From: Microbacterium hydrothermale
Lineage (GTDB): Bacteria > Actinomycetota > Actinomycetes > Actinomycetales > Microbacteriaceae
DNA length: 64,000 nucleotides
NCBI RefSeq assembly: GCF_004854025.1
Contig: NZ_STGM01000007.1
Span: forward strand, 62,001-126,000
Direction of reading: 5' to 3'
Of this stretch, positions 10,495 through 19,678 are shown piece after piece; the stretch's first letter is position 1; each line of letters starts with the position of its first letter. The notes beneath the pieces are model-generated. The model ran no database searches. It was not told where the DNA came from and saw only the letters and a program-made list of their open reading frames with translations. Position numbers and translations under genes: made by a program.

Positions 10495-11148
10495 TCAGCG
10501 GACGCCCGGGTCGCCGGAGGGTTCGACACCGTCACCGGCGTCGCCCTCGGCGCGGACCCGGGTCGAGGCCTCGGCCGACGCAGCGCCGGAGGCCTGCGCC
10601 TCGGCCGCCTGCGCGTCGGCCGCCCGGGACGCGCGCGTCTCCCGCGTGCCGTCGAGACGGAGCCCGAACAGCACCAGCAGGGCGACGGAGATCATCATGG
10701 AGACGATGAAGACGTCGGCCACGTTGTAGATCGCCGGCATCATCCACGGCGTCGAGATGAAGTCGACGACGTGGCCCACCGGGAAGCCCGGCTCGCGCAG
10801 GAGACGGTCGGTGAGGTTGCCGAGCACGCCCCCCAGCAGCAGGCCCAGGACGACGGCCCAGAGCCGCGAACGAACGCGGCGCACGGCGAGGAAGACGATG
10901 ACGGCCGCGACGACCGCCAGGGCGATCGTGAACAGCCACGTGACCCCCTCGCCGAGCGAGAACGCGGCGCCGGGGTTACGGACGAGATAGAACTGCAGGA
11001 CGTCGCCGAAGACCGGGACCACGCGCTCCGGGGGAAGGGCGTCGATGGCTGCGGTCTTGGCCAACTGGTCGGCGGCCAGCACCACCACCGCGAGGATCGC
11101 GATGACGATGCCGGCCGCCGCCGGTCGCAGAGGATTTCGACTGCGCAA
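10495..11148 (-). CDS. lspA: Lipoprotein signal peptidase (signal peptidase II)
   Basis: 217 residues including an unusually long Ala/Glu-rich cytoplasmic tail of about 50 residues after the last membrane segment. It cleaves signal peptides of diacylglyceryl-modified prolipoproteins in the membrane. Four membrane segments and both catalytic Asp motifs are present: GNLTDRLL...VVDFI and YNVADVFI. The start is TTG at 11148 ([13 protein letters not shown]), 13 bases after the wag31 stop; no ATG or GTG lies nearer in frame, so the exact start is uncertain. Confidence 0.93.
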   Translation of the reverse strand: MRSRNPLRPAAAGIVIAILAVVVLAADQLAKTAAIDALPPERVVPVFGDVLQFYLVRNPGAAFSLGEGVTWLFTIALAVVAAVIVFLAVRRVRSRLWAVVLGLLLGGVLGNLTDRLLREPGFPVGHVVDFISTPWMMPAIYNVADVFIVSMMISVALLVLFGLRLDGTRETRASRAADAQAAEAQASGAASAEASTRVRAEGDAGDGVEPSGDPGVR

Positions 11149-11161
11149 AGAGTCTGTCGAC

Positions 11162-11779
11162 TTACAGACCGATCGCCGACACGGGCGTGGAGCCCGACGA
11201 CGACGCAGTGGTGTCGAGGTCGCGGAGCTGACCCTCGATGTAGGAACGCAGCTGCGAGCGGTAGTCGCGCTCGAAGTTGCGCAGCTCGGTGATGCGGCCC
11301 TCGAGGGTGACACGCTCCTTCTCGAGGCGGGCGCGCTCTTCGCGGCCCTTCTGCTCGGCCTCGGCGACGATGGATGCCGCCTGCGCCTGCGCCTCGCCGA
11401 TGAGCTGGTCGCGCTGGGCCTTGCCCTCGGCGACGTGCTCGTCGTGCAGACGCTGGGCGAGCTCGATGATGCCGGCGCTCTGGGCGGCGGGCTCGACGTC
11501 GGACGATGCCGCGGCGGGAGCCGGAGCGGGGGTCTCGACGGGAGCGGGCTCTTCGGCCTTGGGCTCTTCGGCGACGGGCGCCGCGACCGTGGCGGGAGCG
11601 GCCTCGCCGGACTCGAACGCGGCGAGCTTGGACTTCAGCTCCTCGTTCTCGGCGATGGTCTTGCGCCACTCGACGACGATCTCGTCGAGGAAGTCGTCGA
11701 CCTCGTCGGGGTCGAAGCCCTCCTTGAAGCGCACGTGCTGGAACTGCTTGGTGACGACGTCATCGGGGGTCAGTGCCAT
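11162..11779 (-). CDS. wag31: DivIVA/Wag31 polar growth protein
   Basis: 205 residues starting ATG at 11779 with an AGAGGAAA ribosome site. The N-terminal DivIVA membrane-curvature domain is clear (MALTPDDVVTKQFQHVRF...GFDPDEVDDFLDEI), then a Glu/Ala/Pro-rich linker (about 75-110) and a C-terminal coiled coil (AQRLHDEHVAEGKAQRDQLI onwards). In actinobacteria it marks the poles and directs peptidoglycan synthesis there. A hairpin separates it from the upstream yggT, so it probably has its own promoter between 11780 and 11857. Confidence 0.95.
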   Translation of the reverse strand: MALTPDDVVTKQFQHVRFKEGFDPDEVDDFLDEIVVEWRKTIAENEELKSKLAAFESGEAAPATVAAPVAEEPKAEEPAPVETPAPAPAAASSDVEPAAQSAGIIELAQRLHDEHVAEGKAQRDQLIGEAQAQAASIVAEAEQKGREERARLEKERVTLEGRITELRNFERDYRSQLRSYIEGQLRDLDTTASSSGSTPVSAIGL

Positions 11780-11857
11780 GGTGTTTCCTCTTTCGAGAGC
11801 TCTGATTCGGAACTGTTGGGGGTGTCGCACCGGGGCGTACCGCTTCGGAACAGCATA

Positions 11858-11905
11858 GCCGCCGCCCTCCGTCAGTGTCGAAGGGCACTGTCAGGGGGCG
11901 GCGGC
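11858..11905 (-). terminator. Terminator between yggT and wag31
   Basis: Imperfect 20-bp stem (11858-11877 with 11886-11905, 17 of 20 paired), 8-base loop, just past the yggT stop codon. It divides the dcw transcript from wag31. Confidence 0.65.
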
Positions 11906-11911
11906 GGGAGG

Positions 11912-12214
11912 TTACGCGGCCGCGAGGGACCGCGTCACGCTCAGCAGCAGGAAGCAGACGAACATGACGATCGCGAATCCGAAATCGATCGCGATCCCCC
12001 CGATGCGCAGGGGAGGGATGATGCGGCGGACCAGCTTGATGGGCGGGTCCGTCACGGTGTAGACGATCTCAGCCAGCACGAGAGTGGCACCGCGGGGGCG
12101 CCATTCGCGGTTGAACATCGGGATGTACTCGAGCACGAGGCGCGCGAGCAGCAGCACGATGTAGATGAACAGCAGCGCGCTGAGGATGGAGCCGACCAGG
12201 CTCAGGACGGCCAC
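11912..12214 (-). CDS. yggT: YggT family membrane protein
   Basis: 100 residues with two hydrophobic segments (LSALLFIYIVLLLARLVLEY and FGFAIVMFVCFLLLSV) flanking the family motif TDPPIKLVRRIIPPL. The start is GTG at 12214, six bases after the sepF stop. The sepF-yggT-wag31 order is the classical actinobacterial arrangement, which implies a division or envelope role; the biochemical function is not established. Confidence 0.92.
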   Translation of the reverse strand: MAVLSLVGSILSALLFIYIVLLLARLVLEYIPMFNREWRPRGATLVLAEIVYTVTDPPIKLVRRIIPPLRIGGIAIDFGFAIVMFVCFLLLSVTRSLAAA

Positions 12215-12220
12215 GATCGC

Positions 12221-12694
12221 TTACTGGGCGGCGAACGGGGCAGCCTCGGGGTCGGCCTGCGCGATCGCACCGTCGCCGGACACGGCGATGTTCTCGGGCG
12301 AGAGCAGGAAGACCTTGCTCGTCACCCGCTCGATGCGGCCGTACAGCCCGAGCGAGAGTCCGCTCGCGAAGTCGATCAGGCGACGCGCGTCGGCGTCGCT
12401 CATCTGCGACAGGTTGATGATGACCGGGATGCCCTCGCGGAAGTTCTCCGCGATCGTCTGGGCGTCGCGGTACTGCTTGGGGTGCACCGTGAGGATCTCG
12501 CTCACCGGGCCGGCCGAGGGCTGACGCACCACGGCGGGACGGTGCAGCGGGGTCACCGGTGCGGCCTTCTCGACGGGAGCAGCGGCAGGTGCCGTCTGCT
12601 TGCGCGCGATGGGCTGCGGCGCCGTCTCCTCATAGGTCTCCTCCTCGTCGGCGAGGCCCAGGTACACCATCGTCTTCTTCAGGGGGTTCGACAT
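12221..12694 (-). CDS. sepF: Cell division protein SepF
   Basis: 157 residues. The N-terminal amphipathic membrane anchor ([19 protein letters not shown]) leads to a Pro/Ala linker and the C-terminal beta-sandwich domain ([39 protein letters not shown]). SepF ties FtsZ to the membrane and is the main Z-ring anchor in actinobacteria, which lack FtsA; no ftsA is seen here. Confidence 0.96.
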   Translation of the reverse strand: MSNPLKKTMVYLGLADEEETYEETAPQPIARKQTAPAAAPVEKAAPVTPLHRPAVVRQPSAGPVSEILTVHPKQYRDAQTIAENFREGIPVIINLSQMSDADARRLIDFASGLSLGLYGRIERVTSKVFLLSPENIAVSGDGAIAQADPEAAPFAAQ

Positions 12695-12725
12695 CGCATC
12701 CTCCGTTCGCTCGTCTGGTCCGAGG

Positions 12726-13409
12726 CTAGTCGCGCGGGGGCCTCGGGCCCGTGATTGCGGAGCCGATCCGCAGGTGTGTCGCGCCCATCGCGATCGCTTC
12801 GGGGAAGTCGCCCGTCATGCCGGCGGAGATCCACTCGGCGTCGGCGACGACGGTGCGCACCGCGTCGGCCGACCGGCGCAGCCTCTCGAACGCGCGGGCG
12901 GGCTCCTCGTCGAGCGGGGCGACGGCCATGACCCCGCGCAGCCGCAGGGTCCGAAGCCCCGCCACGTGCGTCGCCAGGGCCTCCACGCCGTCGGGCTCGA
13001 CGCCGCCGCGACCGGTGTCGTCGGTGAGGTTCACCTGCAGCAGGACGTCGAGCGGCGTGTCGTCGCCGGCCGCGTCGAGGGCGTCGGCGATCCTCTCGCG
13101 ATCGACCGAGTGCACGGCATCCGCCGCCGCCCGCACGGCGCGGGCCTTGTTGGTCTGCGCCTGCCCGATGAAGTGCCAGCGCAGATCGGGGATGCCGCCG
13201 AGTTCGGCCCGCTTGGCGGTGAGCTCCTGCTGGCGGTTCTCCCCCACGTCGCGCACGCCCAGGGCGTGCAGGTCGACGACCAGGGATGCCGGGTGGAATT
13301 TCGTGACCACGATGCGCGTGATGCCGGCGGGATCGCGATGCGCGGCGCGGGCGGCATCCTGGATGCGCGCGTCGACGGCGGCGAGCCGGTCGGCGAGGGC
13401 GGTGTCCAT
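12726..13409 (-). CDS. YggS/PROSC family PLP-binding protein
   Basis: 227-residue PLP-homeostasis protein with an alanine-racemase-like single-domain barrel. The PLP lysine segment is RIVVTKFHP and other conserved stretches are [20 protein letters not shown] and [12 protein letters not shown]. It buffers free pyridoxal phosphate. It is located directly between ftsZ and sepF, as in many Gram-positive dcw clusters. Confidence 0.93.
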   Translation of the reverse strand: MDTALADRLAAVDARIQDAARAAHRDPAGITRIVVTKFHPASLVVDLHALGVRDVGENRQQELTAKRAELGGIPDLRWHFIGQAQTNKARAVRAAADAVHSVDRERIADALDAAGDDTPLDVLLQVNLTDDTGRGGVEPDGVEALATHVAGLRTLRLRGVMAVAPLDEEPARAFERLRRSADAVRTVVADAEWISAGMTGDFPEAIAMGATHLRIGSAITGPRPPRD

Positions 13410-13426
13410 GCTGCTCCTTCGACGAC

Positions 13427-13460
13427 GCGAGCGGGCCCGGTGGCAACCGGACCCGCTCGC
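13427..13460 (-). terminator. Hairpin after ftsZ
   Basis: 15-bp stem with one mismatch (13427-13441 with 13446-13460) and a GGCA loop, in the ftsZ-yggS gap 16 bases after the ftsZ stop. It may only attenuate, since yggS starts only 17 bases downstream of it. Confidence 0.55.
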
Positions 13461-13476
13461 GTTCGGGGACTGTCTC

Positions 13477-14664
13477 TTACTTCAGGAAGTCGGGGACGTC
13501 GAGGTCGTCCTCGGCGTAGCCGTTGTCGTACGAGGTCTCGGGGACGCGCGCGGTGACGGGCGCGGGCTCCGGGCGGCGCTCGGGGGCGCGCTCGGTCGCG
13601 GCCTTCTGCTCCTCGGCGGCGTCGAGGTCGCGGGCGACGTCGTCGGCCGGGATGACGGGGACGACGGGGGCCGAGGCCGGGCGCTGGGCGCCGACGGCGT
13701 CGATGCGCAGCGAGGGCTCGCCGCCGTCGAAGCCGGCCGCGATGACGGTGACGCGCACCTCGTCGCCGAGGGTGTCGTCGATGACCGTTCCGAAGATGAT
13801 GTTGGCCTCGGGGTGCGCGGCCTCCTTCACCAGCTGCGCGGCGTCGTTGATCTCGAAGATGCCGAGGTTCGACCCGCCCTGGATCGACAGCAGCACGCCG
13901 TGCGCACCCTCGATCGAGGCCTCGAGCAGCGGGGACTCGACGGCGAGTTCGGCGGCCTTGATGGCCCGGTCGGCACCGCGCGAGGAGCCGATGCCCATGA
14001 GGGCCGACCCCGCCCCCTGCATCACGCTCTTGACGTCGGCGAAGTCGAGGTTGATCAGACCCGGGGTGGTGATGAGGTCGGTGATGCCCTGGACACCCGC
14101 GAGGAGCACCTGATCGGCCGTGGCGAAGGCCTCGATCATGGAGATGCCGCGGTCGCTGATCTCGAGGAGGCGGTCGTTGGGGACGACGATGAGGGTGTCG
14201 ACCTCTTCTTTCAGGCGCTGGACGCCGCCCTCGGCCTGGCTCTGGCGACGACGCCCCTCGAACGAGAAGGGCTTGGTGACGACACCGATGGTCAGGGCGC
14301 CGATCGACTTCGCGATCTTGGCGACGACGGGGGCGCCGCCGGTGCCCGTTCCACCGCCCTCGCCCGCGGTGACGAAGACCATGTCGGCCCCGCGCAGGGC
14401 CTCCTCGATCTCTTCGGCGTGGTCCTCGGCGGCGCGTCGGCCGACCTCGGGATCCGCACCGGCGCCCAGGCCGCGCGTGAGCTCGCGGCCCACGTCGAGC
14501 TTGACGTCGGCGTCGCTCATGAGCAGCGCCTGCGCGTCGGTGTTGATCGCGATGAACTCCACGCCGCGCAGGCCGAGCTCGATCATGCGGTTGACGGCGT
14601 TGACGCCGCCCCCGCCCACACCGACGACCTTGATCACGGCGAGGTAGTTCTGGTTGTGGCTCAT
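13477..14664 (-). CDS. ftsZ: Cell division GTPase FtsZ
   Basis: 395 residues; the tubulin homologue that forms the Z-ring. GTPase features: [17 protein letters not shown] at the N-terminus, the tubulin signature [20 protein letters not shown], and the T7 synergy loop [12 protein letters not shown] disordered linker (about 315-385) ends in [10 protein letters not shown], the conserved tail that binds SepF and other partners. It starts ATG at 14664 with a GGAGG ribosome site. Confidence 0.98.
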   Translation of the reverse strand: MSHNQNYLAVIKVVGVGGGGVNAVNRMIELGLRGVEFIAINTDAQALLMSDADVKLDVGRELTRGLGAGADPEVGRRAAEDHAEEIEEALRGADMVFVTAGEGGGTGTGGAPVVAKIAKSIGALTIGVVTKPFSFEGRRRQSQAEGGVQRLKEEVDTLIVVPNDRLLEISDRGISMIEAFATADQVLLAGVQGITDLITTPGLINLDFADVKSVMQGAGSALMGIGSSRGADRAIKAAELAVESPLLEASIEGAHGVLLSIQGGSNLGIFEINDAAQLVKEAAHPEANIIFGTVIDDTLGDEVRVTVIAAGFDGGEPSLRIDAVGAQRPASAPVVPVIPADDVARDLDAAEEQKAATERAPERRPEPAPVTARVPETSYDNGYAEDDLDVPDFLK

Positions 14665-14815
14665 GCCGGCCTCCGTTTGTCCCCGAACCCGAAACTCTAA
14701 ACCTCATGTTGAGGGTTAAAGAATTGCCCGGTATGCAATTCCTTAGCTCGAAGGTAGGTGGCGGATCGGGCGGCGCACGCCCGACACGCGGCGTGTTCTG
14801 TTTTCGCCTCGGATA
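14665..14815 (-). promoter_or_regulatory. ftsQ-ftsZ intergenic region, probable ftsZ promoter
   Basis: 151 bases, locally AT-rich compared with its surroundings, between ftsQ and ftsZ. It holds a TANNNT hexamer (read on the minus strand at 14699-14694), an inverted repeat CCTCATGTTGAGG at 14702-14714, and the ftsZ GGAGG site. Such a region commonly carries ftsZ-specific promoters and an FtsR-type MerR could bind the dyad; both are inference. Confidence 0.4.
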
Positions 14816-15805
14816 TCAGCGGACGACGCCGGCCTCGGGCGAGGTGACGTCGTACTCCTTCGCACGATCCGGGGGGCTCTTCTCCATCAACCGGCCCAGC
14901 ACGATCGCCTTCTCGGCCGACCTGTCGGCACTTCCCCACACCACACGCGAGCCCGTCGCACCGAGCGTCAAGGTCACGTCGTCGGGGGTGGATGCCGAGA
15001 CCCCGGTGACCTGCGAGCGCACCGCATCCGGGAGCGCGCGCATGACCCGCCCCGCCGCGTGGAACGCGGCCGAGTCGGTGCCGCCGGTGATCTCCAGCAG
15101 GGGTTGACCCGCGGGGGCGTCGGGCGTGGTCGACAGGGCGACGCCCGCGGCATCCACCACCGTGAATCCGGCCGGGGTCTGCAGCACGCCGATCGGCGTG
15201 CGTTCGACGATGTTCACGACGAGGTCGTGGGGCGGACGCGCCTCGAGCGTGTACGACTCGACGAGCGGGAACCGCACCAGAGCCGCTTTGACGGCGCTGT
15301 CGTCGACCATCGCCAGGGGCGTGCCGATCTGACCGCTGAGCGCCTCGCCCACCGCGGACGCGTCGAGCTGCGACGTGCCCACGACGTCGATGCGCTCCAC
15401 GGCGAACAGGGGGCTGTAAGCGGCCCCCGCGGTGCCGAGGACCATCACGAGGAACGCCGCGCCGACCCCGATCCACACGCGGCGTCGACGACGCTGGCGC
15501 ACGGTGAACCGCTTGACCTCGGCGGACAGCGCGCGCCGGCGGGCGCGGGAGGCGCGCCAGACGTCGCGCAGGCTGGGGCCCTCGGCATCCGGCGCCGCAT
15601 TCTCGTCGCCGCGCGCGAGGTCGTCGGCGGGACGCGCACCCGGCCGCACGAGCGGGAGCACCGGGGCGGTCTCGAGGTCGGCCTGGCGGACGACGGGAAC
15701 GGGGCGCTCCGAGCGCACGGTCGACGGACCCGCTCCGCCACTCGGCGCCTTCGTCGCGGCGCGCTCGGACTCCGGGGGCGGAGGCAGGGGCGAGGGCCGG
15801 CGCAC
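14816..15805 (-). CDS. ftsQ: Cell division protein FtsQ
   Basis: 329 residues. The start is GTG at 15805, two bases past the murC stop, reading VRRPSPLPPPP. A long Pro/Arg-rich cytoplasmic region (about 1-140) precedes one membrane segment (VWIGVGAAFLVMVLGTAGAA), the POTRA domain beginning FAVERIDVVGTSQLD, and the FtsQ beta domain. It is a divisome scaffold linking early and late proteins. Sequence is typically poorly conserved; assignment rests on architecture plus its murC-ftsQ-ftsZ position. Confidence 0.93.
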   Translation of the reverse strand: MRRPSPLPPPPESERAATKAPSGGAGPSTVRSERPVPVVRQADLETAPVLPLVRPGARPADDLARGDENAAPDAEGPSLRDVWRASRARRRALSAEVKRFTVRQRRRRRVWIGVGAAFLVMVLGTAGAAYSPLFAVERIDVVGTSQLDASAVGEALSGQIGTPLAMVDDSAVKAALVRFPLVESYTLEARPPHDLVVNIVERTPIGVLQTPAGFTVVDAAGVALSTTPDAPAGQPLLEITGGTDSAAFHAAGRVMRALPDAVRSQVTGVSASTPDDVTLTLGATGSRVVWGSADRSAEKAIVLGRLMEKSPPDRAKEYDVTSPEAGVVR

Positions 15806-15807
15806 GC

Positions 15808-17220
15808 TCAGACCGCCGGCTCCGTCGTGGCCGTGCGCGACAGGGCCTCGAGCACCTGCGGGATGATCTGGTACACGTTGCCGCACCCGAGGGTGATGAC
15901 GTAATCGCCGGGGCGGGCGATCTCGGCGGTGTAATCGGCCGCGGCCTGCCAGTCGGGCACGTAGTGCACGTGGGAGGGATCGGCGAACGCTCCGCTGACG
16001 AGCTCGCCCGTCACCCCCGGCACGGGATCCTCGCGCGCGCCGTAGACGTCGAGCATGACCGTGTGGTCGGCGTGCGACTCGAGCACCTCGGCGAACTCGC
16101 GGAACATCTCCTGCGTGCGCGAGTACGTGTGCGGCTGCTGGATCGCGATCAGACGCCCGTCCCCCACGACGGTGCGCGCCGCCGACAGGGCGGCCGCGAC
16201 CTCGGTCGGGTGGTGGGCGTAGTCGTCGTAGACGCTCACGCCCTGCTCGACGCCGTGCAGCTCGAACCGCCGCACCGTGCCGCCGAAGCCCTCGACGGCG
16301 CGCGCGGCGTCGGCGAGCGAGTGGCCGAGCACGCGCAGGACGGCGACGGCGCCCGCGGCGTTGACGGCGTTGTGCGCCCCCGGCACGCGCAGCCGCACGT
16401 CGACGCTCTCGCCGCCGGCGGTCAGGGTGAAAGCGACGGGACCGTCGGTGCGGATGCCGCTGAGCCGGACGTCGGCGGACGCGTCCTCGCCGAAGGTCAC
16501 GACGGTGTCGTGCGTGATGCGCTCGCGCACGGCCCGCGCACCGGCGTCGTCGGCCGAGATCACGACGGCCTCGGCCGCGGCATCCGCGAACCGGGCGAAC
16601 GCGGCGTCGAACGCGTCGCGCGAACCGTAGTGGTCGAGGTGGTCGGGGTCGACGTTGGTGATGAGGGCGACCGAGGTGTCGTAGAGCTCGAAGGTGCCGT
16701 CGGACTCGTCGGCCTCGATCACCACGAGGTCGTCTCCCCCCGTGCCGCTGGAGGCGCCGAGGTCGGCGATCACGCCGCCGTTGACGAACGTCGGATCGAC
16801 GTCGAGGGCGCGCAGGGCCGTGACGATCATGCCCGTCGAGGTGGTCTTGCCGTGCGCGCCGGCGACCGAGACGAGCCGACGCCCGCCGATGAGCCAGTGC
16901 AGCGCCTGCGACCGGTGGATCACGTGCAGTCCGCGCTGCTTCGCGGTGACGAACTCGGGGTTCTCGGGCCAGATCGCGCCCGTGTGCACGACCGTGTCGG
17001 CGTCGCCGAGGTGCGCGGCGTCGTGCCCGACGTGCACGGTGGCCCCGCGGGCGGCCAGGTCGCGCAGCGCCGCGCTGTCGGCGCGGTCGGAGCCGGACAC
17101 GCGGATACCGCGGTCGAGGAACATGCGGGCGAGCCCGGACATGCCCGATCCCCCCACGCCGATGAAGTGCGCGGAGGTGATGGTCTCGGGGATGGGGAGG
17201 CTCAGGTCGGGTCTGATCAT
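15808..17220 (-). CDS. murC: UDP-N-acetylmuramate--L-alanine ligase
   Basis: 470 residues. It adds the first amino acid to UDP-MurNAc in the cytoplasm. Seen: N-terminal [14 protein letters not shown]-loop [12 protein letters not shown], and [10 protein letters not shown] in the C-terminal domain. It starts ATG at 17220 ([12 protein letters not shown]). It lies 88 bases after murG and is nearly fused to ftsQ. Confidence 0.97.
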   Translation of the reverse strand: MIRPDLSLPIPETITSAHFIGVGGSGMSGLARMFLDRGIRVSGSDRADSAALRDLAARGATVHVGHDAAHLGDADTVVHTGAIWPENPEFVTAKQRGLHVIHRSQALHWLIGGRRLVSVAGAHGKTTSTGMIVTALRALDVDPTFVNGGVIADLGASSGTGGDDLVVIEADESDGTFELYDTSVALITNVDPDHLDHYGSRDAFDAAFARFADAAAEAVVISADDAGARAVRERITHDTVVTFGEDASADVRLSGIRTDGPVAFTLTAGGESVDVRLRVPGAHNAVNAAGAVAVLRVLGHSLADAARAVEGFGGTVRRFELHGVEQGVSVYDDYAHHPTEVAAALSAARTVVGDGRLIAIQQPHTYSRTQEMFREFAEVLESHADHTVMLDVYGAREDPVPGVTGELVSGAFADPSHVHYVPDWQAAADYTAEIARPGDYVITLGCGNVYQIIPQVLEALSRTATTEPAV

Positions 17221-17308
17221 GGCGTGAGCGAGTTTACGTCGCGGATCCTGCGCGCGAGCCCCGGCGCGCGGCATCCCGGTCCGTCCGCCGCCGCGGGGCT
17301 GTCGGGCG

Positions 17309-18382
17309 TCACCGCGAGAGGGCCTCGTCGATCATCGCGATGACGTTCTCGGTGCCCGTGCGGATGCCGGTGCGCGCGGCCGCGTCGCGCATCGCGGTGC
17401 GGCGCCCGTCGTCGGTGAGCAGGGGGACGATGTCGGTGCGCACGCGCTCGGGGGTGAACTCCGCGTCGGCGATGAGCAGCGCCGCCCCGGCGCGCACGGA
17501 GGCGGCCGCGTTCAGGCTCTGCTCGCCGTTGCCCACGGCGTAGGGGACGTACACGGCCGGGATGCCGAGGGCGTTGATCTCGCTGACCGTCGCCGCCCCC
17601 GAGCGCGAGACGACCAGGTCGGCCAGGGCGAAGGCGAGGTCCATGCGGTCGACGTAGCGGACGACGGCGTAGCCGGGGGCGCCGGGGTCGGGCAGGTCGG
17701 AGTTCTGCCCCGTGACGTGCAGCAACTGCCAGCCCGCGTCGAGCACGTCCTGCCACGCGCCGCCGAACGCCGTGTTCAGCCGGAGCGCGCCCAGCGATCC
17801 GCCGAAGACGAGGAGGGTGGGGCGGGCGGCATCCAGGCCGAAGTGGGTCGCCGCCTCCTCGCGCCGCGCGGCGGCGTCGAGCTCGACGACCTCGCGGCGC
17901 AACGGCATCCCGACCTCGCGCGCGCCGCGCAGGGGCGTTCCGGCGAAGGCGACCCCGACCCCGGCCGCGGTGCGGGCGCCCAGGACGTTCGCGAGTCCCG
18001 GCTTCGCGTTGGCCTCGTGCACGACGAACGGCACGCGCTCGCGTCGCGCGGCGATGTACGCGGGCGCGGCCGCGTACCCGCCGAAGCCGACGACGGCGTC
18101 GACCCCGCGCTCGCGGATGAGGCGGCGCACGTCGGCGACGGCGCGCAGGAAGCGGGCGGGGAAGACCGCGGCCGCCCGGTCGGGTCGGCGGGGGAAGGGC
18201 ACCTTCGCGATCGTGAGCAGCTCGTAGCCGCGCAGCGGCACGAGCCGCGCCTCGAGGCCCTCGCGGGTGCCGAGCACCAGCACCTCGGCGTCGGCGTCGC
18301 GTGCGCGCAGGCCGTCGGCGACCGCGAGCAGGGGGTTCACGTGCCCGGCGGTGCCGCCGCCGGCGAGGAGGTAAGTCGTCAC
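17309..18382 (-). CDS. murG: UDP-GlcNAc--lipid I GlcNAc transferase
   Basis: 357 residues. A membrane-associated GT28 enzyme converting lipid I to lipid II. N-terminal [15 protein letters not shown] and C-terminal donor-binding [22 protein letters not shown] fold are plain (Ser-Gly-Ala motif). The start is GTG at 18382. It lies between ftsW and murC as expected. Confidence 0.97.
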   Translation of the reverse strand: MTTYLLAGGGTAGHVNPLLAVADGLRARDADAEVLVLGTREGLEARLVPLRGYELLTIAKVPFPRRPDRAAAVFPARFLRAVADVRRLIRERGVDAVVGFGGYAAAPAYIAARRERVPFVVHEANAKPGLANVLGARTAAGVGVAFAGTPLRGAREVGMPLRREVVELDAAARREEAATHFGLDAARPTLLVFGGSLGALRLNTAFGGAWQDVLDAGWQLLHVTGQNSDLPDPGAPGYAVVRYVDRMDLAFALADLVVSRSGAATVSEINALGIPAVYVPYAVGNGEQSLNAAASVRAGAALLIADAEFTPERVRTDIVPLLTDDGRRTAMRDAAARTGIRTGTENVIAMIDEALSR

Positions 18383-18413
18383 CGTACGACCCTAGCCAGG
18401 TCGCGGGGCGCGA

Positions 18414-19667
18414 TCAGCCCCGTCGCCCCGGCCGCGGCGACGCGGAGCGCCGCGGCGGCCGCTGCGCGGTGGCCTCGCGCTGGTCGGGCAGCGTGCGCGC
18501 GCACGAGAGCAGCACCCCGCACGCGATGAGCACCGACAGCAGCGAGGTGCCGCCCTGCGACATGAACGGCAGGGGCACGCCCAGCACGGGGAAGATGCGC
18601 AGCACGACGCCGATGTTCACCAGCGCCTGACCGACGATCCAGAGGGTGATGGCGCCCGCGACGATGCGCACGAAGCTGTCGTCGGTGCGGCGGATGATGC
18701 GGAAGGCGCCGACGGCGAAGACGGCGAAGAGCACGAGCACGACGATGCACCCGATGAGCCCGAGCTCCTCGCCGATGATGGCGAAGATGTAGTCGTTGGC
18801 CGCCGCGGGCAGCCAGTCGTACTTCTCTTTCGAGTTGCCCAGTCCCAGCCCCAGCAGACCCCCGCTCGCGAGGCCCCAGATGCCGTGCATCGACTGGTAG
18901 CACGTCGTGTAGTAGCACGAGGCGTCGTCAGGCTGGAACAGGCTCATGATGCGGGCCATGCGGTTCTCGCTGCCCACCGCCGACAGCAGCACGACCACGA
19001 GCGCGAGCACCGCGGGAACGATGAACATGCGCAGCTTGATCCCGGCGAAGAACAGCGCACCGAGCACGACGAGCACGAGGATCATCACGGTGCCGAGGTC
19101 TTTCCCGCCGAGCACGGTGCCGATGACCAGCACCGAGACGGGCACGACGGGGATGAATACGTGCTTCCACGAGCTCAGCAGCCGGCGCTTGCGGTACAGC
19201 ACCGCGCCCATCCACAGGGCGAGGGTGAGCTTGAGGAACTCGGCGGGCTGGAACTGGAACCCGGCGATCTGCACCCAGTTGCGGTTGCCGTACGAGGCGA
19301 TGCCGAGGCCCGGCACGTAGACGAGCATCTGGAACATCGTCGCCAGGATGAGCGCCGGCCACGCGACCTTCTTCCAGAAGCTCATGCGCGCGCGACTCAG
19401 CACGAACATCAGGGGGATGCCGACGACCGCGAAGATGCCCTGCTTGATCACGTGATCGAAGGGGCTCTGCCCCCCGTCGAGGGCGGAGGTGGCCGAGAGC
19501 ACCATCACGAGCCCGAAGCCGGTGAGCAGCAGGGCCGCGGAGGCGACGAGGAGGAACTCGCTCGCGACCGGCCGGAAGGCGCGTCCGAGCGAGACCCGGG
19601 CGATGAGGCCGCCGCGCTCGGGCTGCTCGTCGGGCGTCTGCCGAGGAGGGGGTGCCGTCGTGGTCAC
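18414..19667 (-). CDS. ftsW: Septal peptidoglycan polymerase FtsW
   Basis: 417 residues of the SEDS family, about ten membrane segments. The signature PVLGVPLPFMSQGGTSLL is intact. Works with FtsI to polymerise septal glycan from lipid II. The start GTG at 19667 lies 11 bases after the murD stop; the N-terminal ~40 residues (TTTAPPPRQTPDEQPERGG) are cytoplasmic and disordered. A C-terminal Arg-rich tail follows the last segment. Confidence 0.96.
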   Translation of the reverse strand: MTTTAPPPRQTPDEQPERGGLIARVSLGRAFRPVASEFLLVASAALLLTGFGLVMVLSATSALDGGQSPFDHVIKQGIFAVVGIPLMFVLSRARMSFWKKVAWPALILATMFQMLVYVPGLGIASYGNRNWVQIAGFQFQPAEFLKLTLALWMGAVLYRKRRLLSSWKHVFIPVVPVSVLVIGTVLGGKDLGTVMILVLVVLGALFFAGIKLRMFIVPAVLALVVVLLSAVGSENRMARIMSLFQPDDASCYYTTCYQSMHGIWGLASGGLLGLGLGNSKEKYDWLPAAANDYIFAIIGEELGLIGCIVVLVLFAVFAVGAFRIIRRTDDSFVRIVAGAITLWIVGQALVNIGVVLRIFPVLGVPLPFMSQGGTSLLSVLIACGVLLSCARTLPDQREATAQRPPRRSASPRPGRRG

Positions 19668-19678
19668 GCGTGATCCCC

